This document shows positions 57,221 through 64,000 of a stretch of 64,000 bases of DNA, in pieces. Both the position numbers and the translations under genes were made by a program. Positions within the stretch are counted from its first letter, which is position 1, and every line of letters begins with the position of its first letter. Source of the DNA: Leptospira sp. WS60.C2 (GTDB lineage Bacteria; Spirochaetota; Leptospiria; Leptospirales; Leptospiraceae); the NCBI RefSeq assembly GCF_040833955.1, contig NZ_CP162133.1, forward strand, positions 1,758,001 to 1,822,000. Reading direction: 5' to 3'. The notes beneath the pieces are model-generated. The model was not told the origin of the DNA. It did not search any database and saw only the letters and a list, made by a program, of their open reading frames with translations.

Positions 57221-58021
57221 ATGGTGATTCAATATCGATTTTTTTGGATCTGCTTGATCCTTTTCTTCCAGATCCCTGTCTGGGCATTGGATCCCAAAAG
57301 TACAACAGAATCACGTGTTGAATCCATTCTCCCAACAAAACCAGAATCCAATTCTCCTTGGGGAGATTCTTCGGCATCTATCGACACCATTCCCATTCTG
57401 GATTTAGTGGATGAAAAGAATTCACAGAAACGTTGGCTTGAAGCCAGTAAAGAGTTTTCTCTTGCGATTGAAGGGTTTGAAACGGGAAGAAAAACAATCG
57501 AAAAACGCAGAGAGGATTTTAAGAAGGAAGTCTTTTATGAAGATCGTTACGAATGGCAAAAAGTAACACGAAGAGAAAACAAAGAGAAAGAATTCCAGAA
57601 ATTACTGTATGACCTGCGTTCCCAAACGACTTTGAAGCTTGTCAAAGCAATGAACCTCTTGGATAAAATTGAAAATCCAAAAGTAAAGGAAAGTGCATCC
57701 TACATTGATCTCAAATCAGGGATTTATAGAGAATACATCAAACACCAAGAATCTTTTAAAAATTATTTACAAGTAATTGATTTTACAAATCGATACATGG
57801 AAATTTCATCCAAAAATGAATTGGAAGCGGAACCACATAGACTGTTGTCTTTGTCATATGAAAAACTTGAATTGACTGCACAAAAATCGAAAAACCAAGA
57901 ACTCGTTTATGAATTCAAAGAGTTAAAGAAAAAACACTTATTACGTTTTGCGGAACTACATTATGGCCGCGAATCAAAAGAATACGCGGCAATTGAAGAA
58001 AAAGTAGGTAGAGATTTTTAA
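57221..58021 (+). CDS. Exported helical protein of unknown function
   Basis: A 266-residue protein with a signal peptide (hydrophobic to residue 20, cut near VWA). After a Ser/Pro-rich stretch the protein is charged and helical with heptad-like spacing from residue 70 to the end (many Lys and Glu). No domain recognised. It ends one base from the stop of the pseudo-receiver gene on the other strand. Confidence 0.65.
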   Translation: MVIQYRFFWICLILFFQIPVWALDPKSTTESRVESILPTKPESNSPWGDSSASIDTIPILDLVDEKNSQKRWLEASKEFSLAIEGFETGRKTIEKRREDFKKEVFYEDRYEWQKVTRRENKEKEFQKLLYDLRSQTTLKLVKAMNLLDKIENPKVKESASYIDLKSGIYREYIKHQESFKNYLQVIDFTNRYMEISSKNELEAEPHRLLSLSYEKLELTAQKSKNQELVYEFKELKKKHLLRFAELHYGRESKEYAAIEEKVGRDF

Positions 58022-58022
58022 A

Positions 58023-58853
58023 TTACAAAAGTCCTAATTTCTTTTTTAAGGCTTTGTTTTCCTCAACTAGTTCTTTGATTTCCTGTTCTGTATATTCAAA
58101 CAGTCGGTCTTGGGCTCTCAGAATTTTATCTAAATTCATTTCTTCAATTCTTGAGTAGTTTAATACCTGTTCGGTTGCTTTTTGCAATTCCAGTGCTTGT
58201 TTTAGTTCCTTTTCTCTCAGTTCATCCAGTTGTTGGATGGCTCGCACTCTTTCATGCAACTCGAGAAGCTCTTGGTTTTTCATATCATTTACTTTTTCCA
58301 GTGCAGAATTGATACCAGCTTGAGATCGTTTTACCAATTCTTCATATTGCAAAATCGAACGCAGCGCTTCGTTTTCTTTTTTTGATTCTTCATATTCTTG
58401 GTGAGCCAAAGAAAAGACCCCTTCAAAAAAACCAACGTTTTCTAAACAAGAATTCCCGATATCAAGCGCTGCTGCTTTGTATGATTCGGATTGTATGGTT
58501 CGATCCAAAATCATTCTCAGCTCCCGAACATGCAAAGGATTTTCTAAAACGAGGTATTTTGGTTGTGATTGAACCATCTCTTGGATTTGGTCCGCACCAT
58601 CTTCAGAAGAAATTAAAATCAATGAAACAAATGGACTAGTTTCGAAGGAAGTAACAATTTTGGTTTTGATTTCCTTCCACTCCTTCAAAGTCACTTGGAT
58701 GAAAAGAATGTGAATATCATTGGGTGTGATGGTGATTTGATCCAAGTCATGCAAACCAATCTGGTTCACTTGGATCTTGATTTTTGAATGTTTCCATAGC
58801 TCCACGGGAAACGGACGGCCCTGGGAAAGATTCCAAATATAAGAAGTTTTCAA
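58023..58853 (-). CDS. Pseudo-receiver plus coiled-coil protein
   Basis: About 276 residues. The first ~135 look like a CheY-type receiver fold (SPFVSLILISSEDGADQIQEM, then PKYLVLENPLHVRELRMIL). The phosphorylated Asp position instead reads ILFIQVT, so it should not be phosphorylated. The rest is a long coiled coil to the C-terminus (EENKALKKKLGLL). TTG 58853, with AGGAGA six bases upstream, is the start; TTG 58874 has no such site. Confidence 0.62.
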   Translation of the reverse strand: MKTSYIWNLSQGRPFPVELWKHSKIKIQVNQIGLHDLDQITITPNDIHILFIQVTLKEWKEIKTKIVTSFETSPFVSLILISSEDGADQIQEMVQSQPKYLVLENPLHVRELRMILDRTIQSESYKAAALDIGNSCLENVGFFEGVFSLAHQEYEESKKENEALRSILQYEELVKRSQAGINSALEKVNDMKNQELLELHERVRAIQQLDELREKELKQALELQKATEQVLNYSRIEEMNLDKILRAQDRLFEYTEQEIKELVEENKALKKKLGLL

Positions 58854-58923
58854 ACCCGATCTCCTAAATGACAACTACACTCTATCGGACCGTAGACAGG
58901 GGAATTTTCTAGCAAATTTTGTC

Positions 58924-60516
58924 TTATTTCTTCTTCTGGAGGCGATTTTTTATCATTTCCCATTGGTCTTCCCATTTGTCTCTCCACCGGAAATAAAAAC
59001 CAAGTTTGGAACGAATGGACTCTGGTAATTTCGCATCGGTTCTAGAGATCATGATATAAATGGATAGAGTGGCTATCACAATATTGGCTGACCATGGGCC
59101 AACCCAATCAGGTACGTTCTCTTTATAAGAAATTCCAGAGCCAAAAATAAAGAATGTATAATAGATCAGTAAAAAGATAACAGCAAGAGTAAAACTCATT
59201 CCCTTGCCGGATCGTTTGACAACAAGACCTAAAGGAAACGATAAAAAGAAAAAAATCTGACAAGAGAGAGGGGTTGCAAAACGTTTGTGGATTTCCACAT
59301 TGAATCCTGTTAATGTTTTTTTAGATTCATTCAGAAGTTCAGATAATTGAGTGAACAGGGCAAATTTTTGAGTCATTTCCTCTTGGTTGCCTGAATTGGC
59401 TCCCATGATAATTTCATATTTAAACTGTTCCACCATCTGTTTGAGTCCACCCACTCCCTTAATGGACAAACCATATTCCTTTAAGATCTCAAGTCCTGGT
59501 ATGTTTTCCAAACCTTCTGACTCAATGGCATTGCGAATTTCAATTAACATCGGTAAGGAGAATGTATCGGGTTTTACATTGATACTTAAAGTTTTGGATT
59601 CTTTTTTCGCTGGAGTATTGTAATCCATTTCACCATTCATAAAATTCGTGATACCAACGGCATTGGTTTCAGGATCCCATTCGATCACATATCCCTTTTT
59701 CAAACGGACTGACTTTTCGTATTCTCCCAAGGAATTCTTTTTTTCTACGAGTAATCCTTCTTTTGCATTGATGATTTGCAACATCTTGGAACCACCCATG
59801 GGAACTGCTAAATTGTTCACCATAATAAAATCAGTTCCCGCAGCTGAAATGGCCCACTCTCTGATTTGAACATTGCTCAAATTTCCATCTTCATCGACTC
59901 CGCCAGAGTACATGGTCCTCCCTTTTTCAGAGAAAAAATCTTGGGTTTTATCTCCAGAAAACTGCCCAGGTTGAATGGCAAGGAGAGGATTGTAGGATGC
60001 TATCCAATTGTCGAAATCCTTCATCTTACGAGTGTTCTCTGGACCTAAATAAAAATTCAGGTATCCAACAATCAGTGTCATTACAAAACCAAACACAAGA
60101 AAATTGCTGTAGATGTAAGGAAATGAAACACCAGAAGCACGCATCGCCGTAATTTCAGAATCTCCTGACAAACGACCCGCAGCCATGATCCCGGACATAA
60201 GACATGCCATAGGAATGGTCATGGGAAGTGTATTACCAAACACATACCCCATATAGTCTAAGAGACGGAAAAAATCCACACCCTTCCCGACAAAGAGCCC
60301 GATCATCTTTTGGATTGCGACAGCCATGTAAATCATGGTGAAAAAAGAAAGAGCCACAAGAAATGGACTAAGAATTTCTTTGAGAATGTACAAACGGAGG
60401 ATGGATGGTTTGAACCGTTTCCATTTTCCCCAACGGTCCGTGTCCACGATAAAGTCTGGGGGAAGATCGTCTTTGGAATATACCCTTACCGTTCGAAGAT
60501 CGACTTGTTTAGCCAA
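58924..60516 (-). CDS. LptF/LptG-type lipopolysaccharide export permease
   Basis: A membrane subunit of the LptBFG ABC complex that extracts LPS toward the LptA bridge. The 530-residue protein has three helices before ([27 protein letters not shown] and after) and three after a long periplasmic domain. [14 protein letters not shown] and [19 protein letters not shown] are family-like. It is longer than E. coli LptF or LptG (about 360) because the periplasmic domain is enlarged. TTG 60516 overlaps miaB by 8 bases and follows AAGGGA; ATG 60564 would extend it. F and G cannot be told apart here. Confidence 0.8.
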   Translation of the reverse strand: MAKQVDLRTVRVYSKDDLPPDFIVDTDRWGKWKRFKPSILRLYILKEILSPFLVALSFFTMIYMAVAIQKMIGLFVGKGVDFFRLLDYMGYVFGNTLPMTIPMACLMSGIMAAGRLSGDSEITAMRASGVSFPYIYSNFLVFGFVMTLIVGYLNFYLGPENTRKMKDFDNWIASYNPLLAIQPGQFSGDKTQDFFSEKGRTMYSGGVDEDGNLSNVQIREWAISAAGTDFIMVNNLAVPMGGSKMLQIINAKEGLLVEKKNSLGEYEKSVRLKKGYVIEWDPETNAVGITNFMNGEMDYNTPAKKESKTLSINVKPDTFSLPMLIEIRNAIESEGLENIPGLEILKEYGLSIKGVGGLKQMVEQFKYEIIMGANSGNQEEMTQKFALFTQLSELLNESKKTLTGFNVEIHKRFATPLSCQIFFFLSFPLGLVVKRSGKGMSFTLAVIFLLIYYTFFIFGSGISYKENVPDWVGPWSANIVIATLSIYIMISRTDAKLPESIRSKLGFYFRWRDKWEDQWEMIKNRLQKKK

Positions 60517-61885
60517 CGAGTTTTCCCTTGAGAGTAGCACTTGTTGCTTGTTCGATAAGTACATTTACCGTTTTTCCGATCCAATCAGATAAATCCAATG
60601 ACATACCTTCTGGTATTGGGAAAACCACCATACGTCCGCATTGAGACCTACCACATAACTCTTGTTTTGATTTTTTAGATGTATTCTCAATTAAAATTGA
60701 AAACACCTTGCCAATCTTAGAAAGATTTTTTTCTAAAGAGATTTTGGTTTGTAGTTCCACAAGTTCGATGAGCCTTCTACTTTTCACTTCCTCAGGTACA
60801 TCATCTATAAATTTGCGTTTAGCAATTGTGCCTTCCCGTTCCGAATACTTAAACATATAAGACATATCAAATTTCACCTCTTTGACAACTTCCAAAGTTT
60901 CTTGAAATTCTTCTTCCGTCTCACCAGGAAAACCAACGATGATATCTGAGGTGATTCCGATGTCAGGAATGACCGATTGGATTTTTTTCACGAGTTGTAA
61001 GTATTCTTCCTTCGTGTAACTACGTTTCATATCACGAAGGACTTTGGAACTTCCTGCTTGTAAAGGCATGTGAATTTGTGAAGAGAATCTCTCTTCTTTT
61101 GCCATCAGGGAAATCAAATGATCAGGAAAGTCTTTGGGATGAGGGCTTGTGAAACGAACTCGCTCAACAGTGGTTTGTTTTAAAATTTCCTCAACTAAAG
61201 CACAAAAGTCAAAATTTTCAAACGAGTAACTGTTTACATTTTGACCAAGAAGGGTAACCTGTTTAACTCCCATTTCTTCCAATTGTTTGATTTCATGAAT
61301 GATGGATTGTGGTTCTCGACTTCTTTCTCTTCCTCTCGTATATGGTACAACGCAAAACGTACAAAAATTATTACAACCACGCATGATGGTGACAAACGCT
61401 TGGATTCCGTTGACCACTTTTGGCTCTAATTCATCGTACGTCTCTGTACGCGAAAGCCTTGTCAGTTGGACATCACGTTCGCCTTTTCGAATGTTTTGGA
61501 TGAGTTCAGGGAGAGTTCGGTAATTGTCCGGTCCAACAATTAAATCCAAGGGAAGCTCTTGGTTGAATAAATCTTCACCCAAATTTTGTGCCATACACCC
61601 GAGAACACCAATGACTAAATTGGGATTCTTTTTTTTCAGATACCCTAGAGATTGTAATCTTCCATAAATTTTCGCATGAGCATTCTCTCTCACTGCACAG
61701 GTATTTAAAAAGATAATATCACTTTCTTCAACGGAATTCGTAGTTTCATAATTTTCCTTTCGGAAAAGTTCCTTCACAATGCCAGAGTCATATTCATTCA
61801 TTTGGCAGCCGTAGGTCTCGACGTAGACCTTTCCCAATTGGATGGTAGAAGGTGTTTCTTGGCTTTCTGTCAAGGTAGGGTTCAT
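60509..61885 (-). CDS. miaB: tRNA-2-methylthio-N6-dimethylallyladenosine synthase
   Basis: MiaB is a radical SAM methylthiotransferase that modifies A37 of tRNAs reading codons that start with U. The 458-residue protein has the UPF0004 domain ([13 protein letters not shown]), the radical SAM cluster CNNFCTFC, a typical SPHPKDFP, and a TRAM domain near the end. Length is standard. The LptF/G-type gene starts inside its end. Confidence 0.94.
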   Translation of the reverse strand: MNPTLTESQETPSTIQLGKVYVETYGCQMNEYDSGIVKELFRKENYETTNSVEESDIIFLNTCAVRENAHAKIYGRLQSLGYLKKKNPNLVIGVLGCMAQNLGEDLFNQELPLDLIVGPDNYRTLPELIQNIRKGERDVQLTRLSRTETYDELEPKVVNGIQAFVTIMRGCNNFCTFCVVPYTRGRERSREPQSIIHEIKQLEEMGVKQVTLLGQNVNSYSFENFDFCALVEEILKQTTVERVRFTSPHPKDFPDHLISLMAKEERFSSQIHMPLQAGSSKVLRDMKRSYTKEEYLQLVKKIQSVIPDIGITSDIIVGFPGETEEEFQETLEVVKEVKFDMSYMFKYSEREGTIAKRKFIDDVPEEVKSRRLIELVELQTKISLEKNLSKIGKVFSILIENTSKKSKQELCGRSQCGRMVVFPIPEGMSLDLSDWIGKTVNVLIEQATSATLKGKLVG

Positions 61886-61929
61886 AATGATATGTTTTCT
61901 TTCGAAAATTCCTTGTAAAGCAAAGAAGC

Positions 61930-62547
61930 ATGGTACGTAAAGGGTATATGCCTAGCACCAAACGGGAGACCTTCTACCAAATCCTTGGTTTACCTCGAGA
62001 TTCCCAATCGAAAACAATTGAGGAAGTGTATCTGAAGGAAGTGGAATTTTGGGAAGGAATTGCCAGTGCAGGAAGCCCGGAAGCCAAGGAAAAAATCATA
62101 GAATTGACGAGAGCCTTCCTTACCCTATCAAATCCGGAAAAAAGAGCAAAATACGATTCCGAGTTGGATTTTGATTTTGTTTTGCTCGATGGAAAAGCAA
62201 AAGACCCTGAAATCGAGGAAGCCTACGACCTTTACCGTTTGAGCCATAAAAAGTCTTACCAAGAAATACTCGGTGAGTTTACAAGGTTCCGAGAGGAAAT
62301 GGGAGACACTCTCTGGATCTTAAAAAAAACAACCATCTATCTTGTGCTCAACCTAATTCTTTATTCAGGGATTGTCGTATTCCAATCTTTCGCTCACGAG
62401 TCTACCGATTCGATTCCCAAAGACCAGGATACAAATTTTGATGTTGTATCAGTTTGTTTTCTTACCTTAAGTTTTATCTGCTTTTTGTATTTTCGATTCC
62501 AATATTTGCCAAAACAAATCAAGGAACGTAAAAAAGATAGATCCTAA
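61930..62547 (+). CDS. Membrane protein with degenerate J-domain
   Basis: A 205-residue protein. Residues 12-75 align with a J-domain: [20 protein letters not shown], then [21 protein letters not shown]. The HPD tripeptide that activates DnaK ATPase is missing; the region reads [10 protein letters not shown]. Two membrane helices follow (about 137-157 and 178-195) with a polar C-terminus. It may be an adaptor that no longer drives DnaK. It overlaps the DUF1574 gene by 4 bases. Confidence 0.75.
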   Translation: MVRKGYMPSTKRETFYQILGLPRDSQSKTIEEVYLKEVEFWEGIASAGSPEAKEKIIELTRAFLTLSNPEKRAKYDSELDFDFVLLDGKAKDPEIEEAYDLYRLSHKKSYQEILGEFTRFREEMGDTLWILKKTTIYLVLNLILYSGIVVFQSFAHESTDSIPKDQDTNFDVVSVCFLTLSFICFLYFRFQYLPKQIKERKKDRS

Positions 62548-63674
62548 CGTAATTCTTTAGGAAATAATATTGGTAACAAATTGGGAAAACAAGCACCACT
62601 TAAATGCAAAGAATCCACAAAGTCTTTGCATTTCCATCGTGGATCCACATTTGGATCGATTAAGAAAAATTTTGAGTTCTTTGTCTTAGAAACGTTTTCC
62701 ACTTCTTTACGAATTTCTGAATTAAATCGATCTAGTAATCCATCGGTTTTCATTTTACGATACAATGGTTCTGATACCGCTGGAAAATAAACAATCACAG
62801 GTATGTCACTACCTTCTAACAAATGTAACATTTTTTTAAAAAAGAATATCTGTGTGGGAGAAAGAGCCGATCCACGGAGATATTGATTGTACATATTCTC
62901 AGCATCCCGTTCTAAAAAAACGTCTATGTTGGCAAATTTGATTTCGTTAGGTAAGGCACCGAATTTAACACGGTTTACCATCTTGATTTTATCCACATAA
63001 CCACGTTTGTATTCTTTGCCAGTGATTCCTGACGTCATTCCAGGAAAAAATCCAATTTCTATTTCTTTATTGTTTGCTTTGATTGAAGTTGGATCAAGAG
63101 GATACTTATAAAGAGCAAATAATTTCTTTAAAAAGTATACTTCAGCTTCATCCACAGAAAAACCCGTGGTATTGGAATCCCATGGATCTTTCGTTTTCGT
63201 TCGGAAAAAATCAGTATGAAATAAAACATACGCGTTGTCATACGATCCATTTAGAGAATAATCAATGGAAGATTTCGAAAAAAGAAGTGGGTCAGCTTCG
63301 ATCAACACATACCGAATGGGTAACTTGGTTGCCAATATTTTTTCTAGCCAGTAGGCTTGGAAACTAGGAGGGCCAAAGGGAGCTGCAAAATTAAAGGAAT
63401 TTGTATTTGGAACAAACTCCTCCAGCATTTCAGAATCAAATTCCCCTGAACGTGAACTTCCCAAAATCAATCCAATCTTTTTGTTTGGATTTTTCTTAGA
63501 TTCTTCGAGCATCACTTCAAATAAATCTTCTTTTAGTTCATAAAACTTACGCTCAATTTTTTTCCAACTGTAGGTGTTCTCCACAACCACGGGAAGGAAA
63601 AAAAATTTATCCACTAAGAATAATAAAAGCGCGAGGAGAATTGGATAGAGAACAATTGGAAATTTGTCTTTCAT
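62544..63674 (-). CDS. DUF1574 SGNH-like O-acetylation protein
   Basis: A 376-residue protein with one N-terminal membrane helix (residues 6-26) and an extracytoplasmic SGNH-hydrolase-like domain. Block I is ILGSSRSGEF with the candidate Ser, and the D-x-x-H pair is in DSLHLSG near the C-terminus. DUF1574 proteins are known in Leptospira. With the MBOAT gene directly upstream, it resembles AlgJ/DltD systems that acetylate exported glycans. ATG 63674 is chosen; a start 14 codons upstream would overlap the MBOAT gene. Confidence 0.78.
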   Translation of the reverse strand: MKDKFPIVLYPILLALLLFLVDKFFFLPVVVENTYSWKKIERKFYELKEDLFEVMLEESKKNPNKKIGLILGSSRSGEFDSEMLEEFVPNTNSFNFAAPFGPPSFQAYWLEKILATKLPIRYVLIEADPLLFSKSSIDYSLNGSYDNAYVLFHTDFFRTKTKDPWDSNTTGFSVDEAEVYFLKKLFALYKYPLDPTSIKANNKEIEIGFFPGMTSGITGKEYKRGYVDKIKMVNRVKFGALPNEIKFANIDVFLERDAENMYNQYLRGSALSPTQIFFFKKMLHLLEGSDIPVIVYFPAVSEPLYRKMKTDGLLDRFNSEIRKEVENVSKTKNSKFFLIDPNVDPRWKCKDFVDSLHLSGACFPNLLPILFPKELR

Positions 63675-63675
63675 A

Positions 63676-64000
63676 TTAAAATTGGAAGTATATAAACTCC
63701 GTACCTCCCGGTGCAAGATAACCTAACAAAATGGTAACTATAAAAGAAAAGAAAAACAAGAATCCAAAACTAGTTGCCGTGGACCAAGATGGTCTTGGAA
63801 AACTAGGCTTGGTTTGTAAGTAATTAAGTAAAAAAGTTAAAAGTAAAGAATAGACAATTTTTTCCGATTGATTGGTCCTTTCACCGGCTGCATTCGTAAA
63901 TGCTTGGTACAACATTGACATTGCATTGTGAACGGAAGGAGCATTAAAAAATGGAATGGTGATAATAAAGAAAAGAAACGTATACACAATCCCAGTGAAT
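63676..64000 (-). CDS. MBOAT-family O-acyltransferase, C-terminal end only
   Basis: The frame is open to the window edge. The visible 107 codons show three hydrophobic segments, TGIVYTFLFFIITIPFF ... FGFLFFFSFIVTILLG, typical of the C-terminal end of MBOAT proteins that carry acyl groups across the inner membrane. The stop lies one base before the DUF1574 start, so the two are likely one operon. The catalytic His region is outside the window. Confidence 0.68.
   Translation of the reverse strand, partial: FTGIVYTFLFFIITIPFFNAPSVHNAMSMLYQAFTNAAGERTNQSEKIVYSLLLTFLLNYLQTKPSFPRPSWSTATSFGFLFFFSFIVTILLGYLAPGGTEFIYFQF

Noticed and set aside
1..64000. tRNA, rRNA, CRISPR, insertion sequence or prophage genes
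   Set aside because: I looked through the gaps and gene set and found no cloverleaf-like gap sequence, repeat array, transposase or phage gene; a tRNAscan run would settle the tRNA point.

Overview
The window is an AT-rich, tightly packed bacterial chromosome segment that reads as Leptospira (phylum Spirochaetes), most likely a free-living member. The case rests on several traits together: a double-membrane envelope (LptF/G-type permease, TolC-like channel, outer-membrane barrel), a spirochaete-style lipoprotein signal, futalosine-pathway menaquinone genes, fatty-acid oxidation genes, several SpoIIE-type phosphatases, and a DUF1574/MBOAT acetylation pair. Genus is an inference from gene content; no rRNA or tRNA gene is visible. 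I see no insertion sequence, prophage or CRISPR array, so this looks like core chromosome.

Layout. 1-7318 (minus): a cell-wall operon rsmH, ftsL-like, murE, mraY, ftsW, murG, murC (cut by the window edge), with ftsI, murF and murD missing from their usual places. 7391-16712: HIT protein, cheR, mqnA, a lipoprotein, a GAF-SpoIIE-TPR phosphatase with amtB, an outer-membrane barrel and an AsmA-like protein. 16812-25606: typA, then a ribosome/GTPase/proline/NAD block rplU-prp-rpmA-obgE-proB-proA-nadD-yqeK-LCP-like-rsfS. 26190-33814: TolC-like protein, M20 amidohydrolase, enoyl-CoA isomerase-like enzyme with a MarR regulator, aminopeptidase P, heptosyltransferase-like GT9 and a thiolase-like protein. 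33893-37006: bacterioferritin, a THUMP rRNA methyltransferase, N-acetylglutamate synthase and a DCC protein. 36978-39864 (minus): a compact three-gene cassette of lysine 2,3-aminomutase-like enzyme, ATP-grasp ligase and heme-oxygenase-like protein. 39947-46181: HAD phosphatase, GerMN protein, diguanylate cyclase, mqnC and the ETF:menaquinone oxidoreductase. 46276-55694: two sets of exported proteins (LysM-FecR, Ig/OmpL47-like and a membrane PP2C phosphatase; TPR-NHL-vWA-like and a TPR protein) around prfC. 55660-64000: small hypotheticals, mgsA, a pseudo-receiver coiled-coil protein, LptF/G, miaB, a J-like membrane protein, and DUF1574 plus the end of an MBOAT gene.

How the genes fit together. 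Fatty-acid oxidation (isomerase-like and thiolase-like proteins) feeds electrons through ETF to the Fe-S membrane oxidoreductase at 44079, which reduces menaquinone made by MqnA and MqnC; mqnC is divergent from that oxidoreductase. Envelope building is the second theme. The third is signalling through c-di-GMP and PP2C-type phosphatases.

The observations I would follow first are: the aminomutase/ATP-grasp/heme-oxygenase-like cassette; the methyltransferase whose conserved N-terminus can only start at an AUA codon; the A7 tract that separates an ATG from the rest of the LysM-FecR gene; the L27 protease Prp beside an L27 with no cleavable extension; and nine convergent gene junctions that abut or overlap with no terminator. 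No computation or database search was run; all family assignments come from reading motifs.
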